The notes under the pieces: generated by a model
The model's database searches: none
What the model was told of the DNA's origin: nothing
Seen by the model: the letters and a program-made list of their open reading frames with translations, nothing else
Shown: positions 21,830 to 33,305 of the stretch, in pieces
How positions within the stretch are numbered: the first letter of the stretch is position 1
Layout of the letters: every line of letters starts with the position of its first letter
Translations under genes and position numbers: made by a program
Assembly (NCBI GenBank): GCA_917880885.1
Contig: OU862923.1
Span: 26,861,770-26,925,769, forward strand
DNA: 64,000 nt
Direction of reading: 5' to 3'
Origin: Limnephilus marmoratus
Taxonomy: Eukaryota; Arthropoda; Insecta; Trichoptera; Limnephilidae

Positions 21830-22460
21830 CTTAAATTTCAACCCAAAAAACTCTTTTTTTTACAATGTTTAATTTATTTTATTTTATATTTCATAAAATA
21901 CAATAAAATATTTCTAAAAATAAAATAAATTTGAAAGTAGTGTAAGAAGAATATACGATGCAAGTGTGAATGGTAGAAGAAGTCGGGGAGGCCCGAGGAA
22001 GACATGGCACGAGCAAGTGAATCAGATACTTGAGTCGGGCCATGTCGAAAGTCGGAATAATAGAAGAGAATGTATGAGACGATGTATGAATGTGAGTGAG
22101 GCAAAGAGTGTGTGCCAAGACCGAGTTATTTGGCGGTCCGTCCTCTCTGCCTACCCCTGTGGGGAAACGGCGTGATGGTTGGTTAGTTAGTTTTATATTT
22201 CATTTTAAGCAGGATACAAACAGTATTTATAAACAATGTATAAACAGCACGAGGGCAAAATTGTCAAAGTTACCTGTGAAAAAAAATATTCCTTAATGAT
22301 TTGCGTTTTATAATTTAAAACACCGATCAATAAAAAAGCAAATATATGTAAAATTTAGGTATTTGCTGTACCTTTTGATTAAAAAAAGAATTATTCAGTT
22401 TGGTTAAGTATTTTGGCCTTAAATCCAAATTTAAGTGTGTATGATAGAGGCCGCTGGGTG
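21830..22460. repeat. Dispersed repeat shared with 9940-10760
   Basis: It carries the same ordered blocks as 9940-10560 and is interrupted at about 21943-22190 by a LINE fragment. See that entry for the shared blocks. Confidence 0.45.
21943..22190 (+). pseudogene. LINE C-terminus, GETA family, copy 1
   Basis: Translation: NGRRSRGGPRKTWHEQVNQI, NNRRECMRRCMNVSEAKSVC, then DRVIWRSVLSAYPCGETA and stop. This is the basic GRPRKTW...DR..WR C-terminal motif of many insect non-LTR retrotransposons. The copy at 39985-40540 is longer and inverted. The 3' end is AACGGCGTGATGGTTGGTTAG. Confidence 0.8.
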
Positions 22461-22469
22461 GCACACCGA

Positions 22470-23330
22470 TATAGTTTAATTTTTCATACATATGGCCGGC
22501 GTTGCGCGCTGGCGATGTTTGGGATATTCGATACAAAAACAATTCGTTCCGCTTGCAATTGGCCTGCACACCGGACAGGGTAAATTCGCGCGGAACTTTG
22601 AGAATTTGCTCTCCCTGATTCATATTATATTATGCATTATATTGGTAGGTGATATTTTTAACGAAATTCATAGATTTTATATTTTTCGGTAAGATGTGCA
22701 GTTTTACAACAAAGTTTTACAACAATGTAGTTTTACAATAATGTAATTTAAAAAAAAAAGATAAGAAAGAAACATACACATAAACTTAATAAAAATATTA
22801 TAATAAACCTACAAAAGCAGCATGAGTACAGTTATTCAAACATTAATAAATAATTATATTCTGTCACCATGTTAGAAAATAACACCTCTTTTATTAACAT
22901 ATATCTCAATACTATTTGGAAAGATACTTACTGCAAATACTCAAGCTCCATTCTAATTACACCTTCATACACTTCAAAAAAAAAAAAAAAATTACAACTG
23001 TGTGTAAATGTGTTGGTACTGTGTCCATGGCCGTATATATACATATTAATGTATTCATGTACCTAGACGCATATATATGTGTAAGTGTGTGTGTGTATAT
23101 GCCTATGTGTGTATGGATGTGTGCACCTGTATATACGTATGCGTATGCACTCACACATATAAATTTTAAAATAAGGATATGTATCTTCTCACAAACTTAT
23201 CCTTACCCAATTCTTTTTCTCTTTACTAGTTTTTTATTATAACTTTACCAATTTTCAACATCATTACATTACTAATAGTTCCATATGTTAACAATAGACT
23301 TCACTTAAAGTAAATATCCTCCATTGTCAC
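22470..23330. other. Low-complexity non-coding region
   Basis: Contains an A-run (22977-22990) and TGTG/TATA-rich tracts at 22995-23160 that parallel 17160-17240. No gene is seen. Confidence 0.4.
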
Positions 23331-23425
23331 CATGAAACAGGCAGCCGCCTAGTATGGTGATTCAATGTATCCAATTCTATGTAAATGTCTAATTATGTAA
23401 CATGTATTTAAATAAATAAATAAAA
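23330..23425 (+). repeat. LINE-like 3' tail, uninterrupted copy
   Basis: AACAGGCAGCCGCCTAGTAT, GATTCAATGTATCC, TAATTATGTAACATGTATTT and AAATAAATAAATAAA. The same sequence at 17345-17371 and 18128-18175 is split by an inserted LINE. Confidence 0.6.
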
Positions 23426-23429
23426 AAAT

Positions 23430-24004
23430 ATTATAAAGTAATTTTAGACGATATAATTTACCAGTGCTGCACACAAACACACTGTTCAACCAGCCGCCCT
23501 TGATTACTTGTATATTTATTATTGGTTATTGGTTAACTGTAAATGTATATTTAAAATAAACAAATTCCCACCGCACCTATTTCACTGAGGCTTCTCTTGT
23601 TTGTTGATGAAAACGTAAGGGCCCCTTGATAAGGGTATTGCAAATAATTGGTTGAAGGAATTAATTAACTTCTATTTAGCAACCCCATCTTGCTGCCGCT
23701 GAATCTTTAAGAGAAACTCTATAAGGAAACTCCCGAACACGGTACCTAGTATTTATTTGTTATGTTAAAGGACGCCTTTGATTTATTTTAATGATGGCAT
23801 ATACTTGTTAATACATAAAGTGATATATATGGGGCGCTGGATATATGGAAGACACAGTTCAAGTGAACCGGAGACCAAAATTTCATTCACATTTTTTACT
23901 CCAAATAATGTCAGAAATCGCTGTTTAAAAGTAATACGACCCTTAACACCCTGTATAACTATGCATTTCCAATGATTCGATGCTGATTGTCTTTTTATTT
24001 TAAA
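23430..24004. other. No recognisable feature
   Basis: Non-coding DNA between a repeat tail and a Helitron end. Confidence 0.4.
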
Positions 24005-24435
24005 CTAGCTGGTTCCCGGCATGCGTTTCTATGCCATTTAATAGAGAAATAGTTTTTCCCTGCGTGGCCTTTCCCATTCTTTCCGCCTCCCCTTATTCTC
24101 CGCCTCCTCCACCTTCCCTCTCCCCACTCCACCACCTCCCTTCCCCCGTATCCCCTCACGAGTTCCCCCCCCCCCTTACCCCCTCCCGCGTTCCATGCAT
24201 TCATTCCCGGTACATTCAGCTTTCAAACAGCTCACGTGCCACCTATTGCAATTTTTTTATACAAATTTCATAATGCCAGAGCTCACCAGTAGTTTTATAC
24301 AAACCTTGTCCTGACAATAACGAACACAGAAAAAAAAGAATTATCCAATTTGGTGCAGTCGTTCGGAAGTTATGCGCGTACATACATTTCGACGATTCAT
24401 TTTTATTTATATAATATATATAATATAAATAATAT
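24005..24435 (-). mobile_element. Helitron with polypyrimidine core
   Basis: On the minus strand the 3' end reads GCATGCCGGGAACCAGCTAG then T. The 5' part reads AAAAATGAATCG, then GCGCATAACTTCCGAACG and AATTCTTTTTTTTC, like the Helitron at 51186-51936. Between 24060 and 24195 lies a C/T-rich block. The exact TC start is blurred by a TATA repeat. Confidence 0.65.
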
Positions 24436-24436
24436 A

Positions 24437-24870
24437 CTAGCTTTTGCCCCCGGCTTCGCTCGCATAGTATTAGGGGGGTACCCACAGCGCCTCCTCCACT
24501 TTCCCTATCCCCACTCCAATCCCCCCCCCTCCTCTCCACCCTACCCCTTCCCCCCCAAATCCCCCCTCACCCCTCACCACCCTCCGCCCTCCCCCATCCC
24601 CCTCCACCCTACCCTCCTCCGCCCAGCCCCATACCCTATCCCCCCCTCTATACCCGTTACATTCATTTTTCAAACAGCTCACGTGCCACCTATTGCAATT
24701 TTTGTATATAAATTTCATAATGCCAGAGCTCTAAGCTATAGCCTATAGCCTATTCTGATGTATGAACTATATTATTGTAAAGTTTCATTAAAATCCATTC
24801 AGCAGTTTTTGCGTGAAAGAGTAACAAACATACATCCATACAAACTTTCGCCTTTATAATATTAGTAGGA
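24437..24870 (-). mobile_element. Helitron with polypyrimidine core, second family
   Basis: On the minus strand it begins TCCTACTAATATTATAAAGG and ends GAAGCCGGGGGCAAAAGCTAG followed by T (+ strand 24436-24440, ACTAG). These termini suit widespread insect Helitrons. A C/T block at 24484-24655 lacks purines almost completely. The element abuts the previous Helitron. The stretch CAAACAGCTCACGTGCCACC (24669) is common to both, so the families share internal sequence. Confidence 0.7.
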
Positions 24871-25980
24871 TATATAAGATAAGAAGATAAGAAGATACTC
24901 ATAGATAGATAGATAGATGTACGAGTAGAACTGTGTTGTTATTTGTTATAAACTTTTTTATGTTTTAAATTGCGCCTGCTCAACACAGGAGTTCCTAGTG
25001 AGACAGGCATTGCACATCATTATTTGTAATATATTTAACAGTGATGAATAGTAAAAAAATAATACAATATATTGTTTTAAAAATTATGCGTACATGGCAG
25101 TGTGACCATTTTGCTTGTTTTTTTTTTTTTTAATTTTACGTGCTAAGGTTTTGCTTGTCAATCTTATCACCACGTGATATTACATCTTGCGTGAATATTT
25201 TGTGGGTTTATCAGTTTATTGTTCTTTTCATATTAACATTTTTATGAGTGTGTAAATCTAACACCGTGCTAGTACAAAATACAGCGAGCTCTTTAATTTT
25301 GATATCGAAAATTTATCATCTTACGATTTGCTATTATGGGGTTTTTCGATTTCCTTTTGCTATTGTTGATAAGAATGAAACTTCAAATAAGTTGTCCAAA
25401 ATATTGTAGGTACCCATTTATAGCCTGCAAACACCTTATTTCCCTAGGCACTCCATTTTTGCTTTTGAACAAAACAGTTTGCCATCTTGGTTTATTTTTA
25501 CCAATATACCAGTTTTGTCCCACCCGGAACCGTACATGTGAGAAAGAGATTAAATCGATCAACTCATTATCGAAGAAGTATTAGTTTGGCCCGAAACTTT
25601 GTGTTCGCCTCACGCTCCGGGGATTACAAGGGTCCCCCCTTGGAAAACTCCGTACAATGCTTTCTTTACACCCTACGGTTACGTATACAGCCTACTTAAC
25701 ATTATGGGGTTGTTCCACGTGATGCCTTCCTTTAGGAATAGGCCTTTACACGCTTGCTGGTTTGAAAATACCTTCGAAAAGAGTCTTGGAAAGGATGCAT
25801 TTCTTTGTTGTTGAATAAACCGTTTATCTTTGAGAGCTTTAGAAGAGCTTTATTGAAGATTTGGGCATGCTTTTAACACTTTCTTTCCCACCTATTTCTT
25901 CAGTGTTCTGAATCTTTTTGACGTGTTTTTTTTTTCAATTTATATTCGTAAATGAATTACTTTGCCTCGTCAATGCAAGG
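24871..25980. other. No recognisable feature
   Basis: (ATAG)n microsatellite at 24900-24918, otherwise non-coding AT-rich DNA with short chance frames. Confidence 0.4.
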
Positions 25981-26019
25981 CTTTTTATTTGTTAAATGAA
26001 AGTAGTGATCATTTATATT

Positions 26020-26238
26020 TGTTAAATGAAAACAAACCACTTTGTAAAATTGTTTAAAACACCACTTATTTAATCAAAATGTTTCAGAACCAATGGCTTC
26101 TTCGTCAGAATAACATAAAAAATAATTTTAATAATTTCACTTTATCCTGACGAAGAAACCATTGGTTTTAAAGCATTTTGATAATTTTGATTATGTAAGT
26201 GGTGTATTACAAAGTGATTTGTTTTCATTTAATTAACA
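26020..26238. mobile_element. Penelope-type palindrome
   Basis: GTTAAATGAAAACAAACCAC at 26021 is mirrored by TTTGTTTTCATTTAATTAAC at 26217-26236. The arms also contain CACCACTTA...AATCAAAATG and its complement. Each arm carries a CTGACGAAGAA...CCATTGG motif (26090-26115 inverted, 26147-26172 direct), as at Penelope-like element ends. A spacer of about 35 bp lies between the arms. A one-arm relative is at 30120-30190. Confidence 0.6.
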
Positions 26239-26728
26239 TGACCGAATTTGGGAAAATTTAAGAATTTATTTATATTGACCCTCTCGTATAGCTTTTACAG
26301 AAATAAAAATTGAAAATTAAACAAAAATGCTTGTCAGATACATTCAGAACTAATTATTTTTTTCTTTGGTGCAGAACGGAGAAGTTTGGAATATTTATTT
26401 ATTTATGTATTACTAGCTGACCCGGCAAACTTTGTTCTACCGTATTTATTATTTCTAGTGAATATTTTGGTCGTTGCCGAATGAAATGTCAAAATGACGC
26501 GACGCTTCTCGTGAATGACTTGCGCATGTGTGGAAAAAAATTCGATGAGGCGGACGTAGCGCCATCTGTCATCCAACAACATAAATAATTTCGTTCTGTT
26601 TTAAATAATAAATTTGTTCATACAAAAATACTATAATCGCGATTAAAAAATGAGAGGATGAAAATTTAGGGTTAAAGGTATTTTTTTATGCAAAAAAAAA
26701 TCTGGATGGGGACACCCTAATAATCTAA

Positions 26729-27176
26729 GGGTACGTACCCATACTACGTGACCCGTTTAGGGGGGGGGATCTTCAAAATACCACGCTTGGTCACAATGGG
26801 GGGCGGGGGGCTTAGGTTTTTATCACGTATTCAATCTAGAAATCTTTTTATATTTTTTCCACTTGTAATTATAGGTATGCATGCATTCTTGCCGTCACGC
26901 AGCGAGCGCCGCATTAAAAAAGACAAATTTAAGCCAAATGATTTTTTTAAACTTTTTGTTAGCAAGAAATGATTTAAAACCATGTTTACGATTTACTTGA
27001 GGTGATTTTTCACAAAAACGGCGCTATATAAATCATCCAAATATTATTATTATTATTACTACGTGAAAACTGTAGGGGGTGAGGGGGGATCTTAGAATAT
27101 ACTACTCGTGGTCACCGATTGGGAGGGTGGGGCTAAAAGTTGCAAAAAGTGGGTCACGTAGTATGGGTACGTTCCC
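26729..27176. mobile_element. Harbinger-like MITE, itself interrupted
   Basis: Termini GGGTACGTACCCATACTACG and its inverted partner (27151-27176) agree over about 26 bp with one mismatch. The flanking trinucleotide TAA (26726-26728 and 27177-27179) fits the 3-bp TWA duplication of PIF/Harbinger elements. Arms are G-rich. The centre (about 26826-27060) is an L2-like LINE tail. Confidence 0.7.
26826..27060 (+). mobile_element. L2-like LINE tail inside the MITE
   Basis: It ends GGCGCTATATAAATCATCC then ATTATTATTATTATT, the same 3' UTR end as the LINEs at 17372 and 52471. The body is short with only a trace of coding sequence. Confidence 0.55.
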
Positions 27177-27324
27177 TAACGGTATGAAATATACTGTAAG
27201 ACCTATTCTCATACTTAGCAAATATACATAAAAAAAAACATAAAAATATGTCGAGTCGTTTCGGAGGAGTGCGACCACAAACACCGTGACACGAGATTTT
27301 TATATACGACTATATGTATATAGA

Positions 27325-28080
27325 TTTATTAACGCCATTTTTAGGGGCTTTTTCACATGAATGGTAAAAATTGTACACTTTTTTATTATACGTACATAAC
27401 TGAACTGCCTCAGTAACATGTTGTATTAGTTTAGTGATAACTTGAAGATGTCCACTGACGTGGTGTAATTATTTCCCTTCATTAATATTCTGGGCAAATA
27501 TATGTGTTAGTCCTAGAGTTTCTGCACTAGGTGAAATAAATAGTAGTGGAAACGTAATGAAAATATCTCCACAGGTATTGGAAGGCCGATGAAAATGCAC
27601 TAGTAGTTAATTATTAGAATAGTTTGTGTTATAAGTTGTCGCAGTGGAAATGATGGTGATATAAGAATATCATTTATCCTTCTCCGAGTAGAAAGTTGCG
27701 GTGTTTTTAAATTAAATATTTACGTTTTGTAGCAAATATTTATAGGTTGTCTCAACCTACATTGAACATATCTAAGAAACCTCCTTATTATTGTATAAGT
27801 GAGAGGATAATCGATTGTGATATTTTTATTTGTTTTTTATTTACTCTTTACTCGTTTAAGTTAACAACATATTAATTCTTTGTGTTTTTCTTTCTTTTCA
27901 GGTAAGTTTCAGTCTTCTCAACTTAAATTTCAAGATTCTCTCGCGTGCTGCAAATGGTTCTGCCTTTCTCAATCTTCAGTAGGTATGTATTAATTCAACA
28001 TCGTAGATTTCAATATCTAAAACTAATAATTCTATGAACAGAAGACCTCGCGTCCTAAATATTTGTCTATAATGTTCTCT
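27325..28080. repeat. Dispersed repeat copy 2, then unassigned DNA
   Basis: 27357-27560 matches 555-765. The remainder to 28080 is non-coding and unassigned. Confidence 0.45.
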
Positions 28081-28084
28081 TTTT

Positions 28085-28262
28085 TTAAATTAAAACAGAA
28101 GTTTCCTCCCTCCTCTTCTTTCTTCAAGACCTATGCTCACTCCTTCCTCTCTTCCGCAAAAGACCCCCCACACAGCATCCCCAAAGATGGCATAGGCTCC
28201 GAGGGAAATTACTTTCCTCATGGTATGTGGTCTTCAAGTAAAATAAAAATAAAAATTGTAAG
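28085..28262 (+). pseudogene. LINE C-terminal end with hairpin tail
   Basis: FFKTYAHSFLSSAKDPPHSI (28110-28175) parallels LFKTNVHSFLSSKRPSTQHP of the LINE at 16040-16640, then the hairpin region (GAGGGAAATTACTTTCCTC) and an A-rich end. It is a second 5'-truncated copy of that LINE, in the opposite orientation. Confidence 0.7.
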
Positions 28263-28264
28263 TG

Positions 28265-29125
28265 GTTCTTAAATACCTTCGTACTTAAGGGCCCGCACCC
28301 CGGATTTGTACCGATTTATTACATATTTCCCTAAAACACGGTAAGTTTTAAAGCTTTTAAAAAAATATATGTTATTCTTGAAGATAATATCTAGACTTTG
28401 CCCGCGCCGAAACGCAAATTATATGAAATTCCCTCGATAGAAAATTCGCAGTATTTCTTTAAATGCTGTTTAAGATAATGCCCGCGAGATTTTTGCTTTA
28501 TTTTAAACGAGTCGTGTTTTATTAAACATTTTCGCAATTTTCGCATCGATTTTGTCGCTGTAAATGTTAGCGCTCTCCTCTAACATTCGTTATTTCGTAT
28601 CTCTCCATCTTCTTCTTTTCGGGCCTGGTTGCAGAGCCTTAATGAATTAATTAAAACAACGATTTCACATTTGAAAATAGAATCTTTATTGATCCATTAA
28701 GCCTTCGATCTCATTCTATTTTCTTCAAATTTTTTTGAAAATTGTACTTTTATTGTTTTTTTTAATTGTACCGTCTTGCCGATAATGTGTTTATATATAC
28801 TTTTATATAAAATTGTATATGTGTTTTCCCTAGAATAGTAACTTATATTCAGAGGAATTATTTTTTTGATTGTGCTACATGTTAAAACAGACACAGATGA
28901 AATGTCAAATTGTCGATTTAAAGCAGGACTTCACCGCGCTCAGGCTATACTATACATAGTAACTGTAATCTTGAAGTGGTGGTACTATTTATTTTTTTGT
29001 GCATTTTTCGAGTATTTAGGTACGTCAATACCAACATGTTGCCATTTCCATTCTGCTGTGAGTCAATGGTTTTCCAGCTGGACGCTAAACAGCTTTAGCT
29101 GGCGCAAACTCATTTGAGACTCAAA
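28265..29125. other. No recognisable feature
   Basis: Non-coding, AT-rich. Confidence 0.4.
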
Positions 29126-29127
29126 AA

Positions 29128-29356
29128 AATCAGAGTGTGCAATTCACATGCGGTAGAAGTGAAACCGTCAGAAAACGAGTGTAGACAAGAGTGGGGAGGA
29201 GACGTTAGGCTACAAAGCACCGCACAAAGAGTAGACTCATTCTCTCGCAGGCTGAATCCTATATATTGTATGTGTTTGTCTCTTTTTAGTGTCGCTATTT
29301 TTCATTTCATCGTTTTCAAATCACAACGGTGTTAAAGAAGTTTTCACTTCAACAAC
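29128..29356 (+). repeat. R-B dispersed family, copy 2 (longest)
   Basis: From GAGTGTGCAATTCACATGCG through GTAGAAGTGAAACC, ATTCTCTCGCAGGCTGAATC and AGTGTCGCTATTTTTC to AAGAAGTTTTCACTTCAA. It gives the best view of the family (about 225 bp) and is non-coding. Confidence 0.7.
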
Positions 29357-29439
29357 CTAGACAAGATATACATACATTCTCGCGCTCTTTTTGCATTCGT
29401 TCTTCGATCCATCTTTTTCATTACAGTAAATTATTTTTG

Positions 29440-29530
29440 GGGTGTTATGCCATGTTGCGCTACCTCCTTCTTTAGCCAACGTTTCGAACAGCATTACGGT
29501 GTCCATCATCAGGGCAGAAAAATGGACAGT
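29440..29530 (-). mobile_element. Penelope-type terminus, single arm
   Basis: GTGTTATGCCATGTTGCGCT...CCAACGTTTCGAAC...CATCATCAGGGC. Minus strand: CCTGATGATGGACACCG then GTTCGAAACGTTGGC. The same terminus occurs at 29805, 37822, 39745 and 63525. Confidence 0.6.
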
Positions 29531-29544
29531 CCAGCACAGGAAAA

Positions 29545-29725
29545 AATCCGCCTCAGGGCCTATGTCATATTTGAAGATGATGTGTGGAGGATCTTTTTAG
29601 GAAAAGGAAGGAAAAAGTATAAGGGGTGGGTAGAAATCTGGGGGTCAATGGGTCCAGGATTGAAGAACTATGAACCCATCCATCCCACTGCGGTGCAAGG
29701 CGAGTTCAAAAAGACAAATAAGAAT
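29545..29725 (-). mobile_element. LINE-tail SINE family, copy 3
   Basis: CCTCAGGGCCTATGTCATAT, TGTGTGGAGGATCTTTTTAG, then CATCCATCCCACTGCGGTGC, shared with 57784-58378. Only one hairpin arm remains, where it meets the Penelope-type terminus. Confidence 0.65.
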
Positions 29726-29804
29726 AATAAACGAAAAATATTGCAGGGTGATTAATTACTTAAAAGTATCATAATAATAATAAAATAAAATACAGGATAA
29801 AAAA

Positions 29805-29989
29805 GTATTTTCGTTATTTGTTTTTGGGGTGTTATGCCGTGTTGCGCTACCTCCTTCTTTATCCAACGTTTTGGACATCGTTGCAGTGTCCATCATCAGG
29901 GCAGTTCTGACAGATCCGGTAGATGTGTTGGCTAAAGAAGGAGGTAACGCAACGCAGCATAACACCCCAAAAACAAATAACGAAAATAC
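29805..29989. mobile_element. Near-perfect palindrome of Penelope-type termini
   Basis: Arms of about 64 bp: GTATTTTCGTTATTTGTTTT at 29805 and its complement ending at 29989, both continuing through GGTGTTATGC and the AAGAAGGAGGTA motif. The symmetry is strong enough that both strands encode a similar open peptide starting MLC-VALPPSL. The 60-bp centre holds CATCATCAGGGCAG. Confidence 0.75.
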
Positions 29990-31384
29990 TTTTGGCTGTG
30001 AAAATCTTAAAACGTATCCGATAAAAAAGTATTTTAGAATTATTTATTTATTATTTATTTTCGGGAAATCGACATTTTTTCATAAAAAGCTGATTGAATA
30101 TAAAGATGTATTTTTTAATATAGTTTTTAAAATAATTTTGATTAAATAAGTGATGTTTAACATAGTGATTTGTTTTCATTTAAACAAAATCATATTATTT
30201 ACAAAATCCGCTGGTAATAATAATTGTCAGAATGCAGGTTTCGGTCTTGACTACCAATTAAACTCACGCGTGCATATTGCAGTATGTACTGCTCACTGCA
30301 CATCTATCTGGACGGGACGAATGCATCAGTGTGTGTTGCATTTTGTGTATGTTATTTATTGCAATCAAATAATGCATTGATATGTCATTGCATTGTTTCG
30401 CTGAATATCATATTAGACGGTATGTGACGTGCATTTTCATTTTTGCATACCATCGCTATGCGAGCGTCTAATAAATAAAATAATTTTACTTTTAAACGTG
30501 TTGCCTATGCTAAGTACATAATTTTTTGTTGTAATACGTCCTTGTCTTTTTGTCTTGTGGTTTTACGTACAACTATCATAATACTAACCGTACATATTGA
30601 AATACTTTTTGAAGACAAAGCGATGTAGTTTTTAAAACAAGTACGTAATTAACATAAAAGCGATTTCGTTATTCAGAGATAAAATGAACAATTTATATTT
30701 TATATTTTTTTAAACTTTATGATTATTAATCGTATTTTCGAAAATATCAATCACAAAATTATTGAAATTTACAAATTATCTTTAAAAACGTGTACGACTA
30801 AGTACTATTCTAAATGTTCTGTAGACAAATTGTGTCTACGATCGCTTAATATATTTTTGCAAGCGGAAAAGGAGCGTTCTACGTCTACTGATGTGACTGG
30901 ACAAAATTTAAATTAGGGGGTGCGATTTTTGAACTTATTGTGCCGGTCAAAATTTCACCTGCCCCGTTGATGAAGCTATCAATTTTTGCACAAGGGTTCA
31001 AACCCTGGGTTATTGTTCAGTAAGTTTTCAAACTTTTCTTTGAGTTTACTCGGGAATAGCTTTGGCCACGAGGAATTCATAAGGCGAATTTTCTTCATAA
31101 CCTGAGTAGATTCATTCAACGGCAATCCATGAGTTTCAAGCGTTTTCACTAGCCGCGGAGCGAGCGATCAGTTCACTAGCCGCGCACTTAGCTATCTGAC
31201 GTTTATAGTGTCACTATGTGATCGATGAACGAGATCGGGCGTAAATATGCAAGATCTCAATTTTTTTGCTAAAATATGCAACTACCGCTGAAAAGGGTCT
31301 AAATATGCAAATGAATATGCAAATATACATTTGCATTTAATCCGGTCTTTAGACATTGCCATAACCTCTATCTAGGCATTTTTT
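29990..31384. other. Mostly unassigned
   Basis: 30115-30190 repeats one arm of the palindrome at 26020 (GATTAAATAAGTGATG, GTGATTTGTTTTCATTTAA). 31230-31335 has several ATATGCAAAT words. No gene is recognised. Confidence 0.4.
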
Positions 31385-31895
31385 TTGTACATTAACCCCA
31401 GTAGGGAGGCTCATGAGGAAGGTTTCCCTCGGGGTCTATATCATATTTGGGGATGATGTGTGGAGGATCTTTTTAAGCAAAGGAAGGAGAGGAAGTTCTG
31501 GGACGGAAAAAGGTATGGGTAGGAATCTAGGAGTCAGTGGGTCCGGGAGTTGTTCCTGCCGATTCAGTCGCGGTAACGACAATTTACATTATAAATATAC
31601 CTCTTTATTGGTTATTTTTTTATCACATTGCAAAAACTAAAATTGTTCTATAATCTAGATAAAATAATCTTTCCAATGTGTATATTAGAAATTTATAATT
31701 TTATTTCTAAATATTTAAATTTTGATATTGAACATTTAAATCGAAACGCGGTAGGGATTGTAAATACGCAACCCGGGCACCCCTGCTAAATCACCAAACG
31801 TAGGGAATCTCTTAGGGTGGTCTATGTCAGATTGTTATCCAATAAATGGTTCATGGTACGGCGGTACTCATAACTGCCTCCCAAATTGATGATCT
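31385..31895 (-). mobile_element. LINE-tail SINE family, copy 4
   Basis: Tail at 31385-31545 (GGAGGCTCATGAGG...CCCTCGGGGTCT) and body at 31765-31890 (GCACCCCTGCTAAATCACCA, TATCCAATAAATGGTTC). About 210 bp of unrelated AT-rich DNA separates them. Confidence 0.6.
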
Positions 31896-32194
31896 TTTCT
31901 GACGTTAGGAGTCACAATTCTCATTTTCGCAATTTGAAATGTGTGATGGATCAAACTTGTCATAAAACTTGAAAATCTTTTGAGACTTTAATGAAATGTC
32001 CCGCGCAAATGAGACGAGGGGAAGGTAGGTACCAAGTCGGCACTGACAGTAGACACTGGCAATAGGCACTGGCGGTACGTACTGGGGGTGGTTACCTATA
32101 GACTGCAGTAGACCAAAAAGGAAGGTGTTGGGTTAAAAGAGACGATCAGAATAGATTTTTTCACGTCAATATCAAACGGTGTTTAGAAATGAAT

Positions 32195-32345
32195 GCTATT
32201 AAAACAACTTCCCAGATCTTTCCCTAAGCAGACTCTCCTTACAACAACCCCAAAGATGACACAGACCCCGACGGAAATTGTTTTATTGTAAAAAAATAAA
32301 AATGAAATGAAAATAAAAAAAAATGAAAATAAAAAAATTTTGTTT
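32195..32345 (+). mobile_element. LINE-tail fragment
   Basis: CCAAAGATGACACAGACCCC then GACGGAAATTGTTTTATTG and an AAATGAAAATAAAAA tail. A diverged 3' end of the 16040 LINE family in plus orientation. Confidence 0.5.
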
Positions 32346-32839
32346 CTTCATTTTCAAAGTAAAAAATAACCTCACAATATAATTTATTTAATTATTCTAA
32401 AGTCGGTTTTACTCTGCATTGCTATAGTAATAATCAATTTAAATTCAATGTTATTATTTTTCTGGGTTATTTTGACACACTGCTGCACTGTACTATAGTA
32501 GGCACTACTCGGGATATTAATATTAATGCCACTGCCAGGATATTCACAACTTTCCAAGGAAATTATTAGAACTTCTCGACACTTCTGCCATCGGCTGTCA
32601 CTCCCTGATTTCTTCATGTTTGCTGGTTGGTACCTACCGACCAACTTCACTGAGGGAGAGTAACGGAAACTTATAATTTATTTCAAATACGAGAATACTC
32701 TAGAACAGTGTTTCTTAAGCTGTGGTCCGCGAATACATGTTTGGGGGTCCGCAGTCTCATCTTTCAACCATTTAACAATAATAAAAAAATGCTACCAAAA
32801 GTCTCGTAATCGCTATGCGTCCTCGTTTCGGATTATTTA

Positions 32840-33180
32840 TTATTTTTTATTAGACCGTTTCAACACAGATGTTACTGATATTACTGACTTGACAACGGCA
32901 CAGGAAAACCAATTAACAGAAAATCTTGTGATCCAGCTTGGAAAGTATTTCAAAGAAGGCTCTTTATCAAGTTTTTGGGTGAATGTAAAGAAAGATTTTA
33001 CGGAAATATCAGAAGAAATACTGAAACATTTACTGATTTTCTCAACCAATACCTATGTGAAACAGCCCTTGTATACATATACTAAAAACAAACACAGGAA
33101 CAGATAACGAGTGGAATCCGATTTGAAATTACAACTTACATACTAGCAACATCAACCCGAATATCACTAATTTAGTTGCA
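32840..33180 (+). pseudogene. hAT transposase C-terminal relic
   Basis: LGKYFKEGSLSSFWVNVKKD then FTEISEEILKHLLIFSTNTY, KNKHRNR, an in-frame stop (33105-33107) and RVESDLKLQL. This is the C-terminal dimerisation region of ZBED5/FAM200-like hAT transposases (FW......P.....A...LL.FSTTYLCE..FS....IK.K.RN.L). The catalytic N-terminal part is absent. Confidence 0.75.
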
Positions 33181-33305
33181 AAAAACACCAACCTTCGCAT
33201 TAATTAACGTGAATGTTGGTATTGCTGTTGTACGTTAATCATTAACGTTTTTTATAAAAAAAGTATTTTTTGCTGGATTTGTAGTATTTACTAAGAAAAG
33301 ATATC

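Larger units (their letters stand above)
26413..27324 (-). mobile_element. Helitron carrying a nested MITE
   Basis: The minus strand starts TCTATATACATATAGTCG, passes CTCCTCCGAAACGACTCGAC and ends GTTTGCCGGGTCAGCTAG then T. Relatives are at 36490-37805 and 52040-52470. The 448-bp MITE at 26729-27176 interrupts it. The relatives read straight through that position (CCCTAATCCCCTAGCCGTAT at 37653; CCTAATCACCTAG at 52360). Non-coding. Confidence 0.75.

Noticed and set aside
24031..24748. Proline-rich and glycine-rich proteins
   Set aside because: They are translations of the polypyrimidine or polypurine core of Helitrons. The same is true at 47048-47517 and 51524-51940.
29756..30149. Paired small proteins on opposite strands
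   Set aside because: Their similarity comes from the palindrome, not from coding selection.
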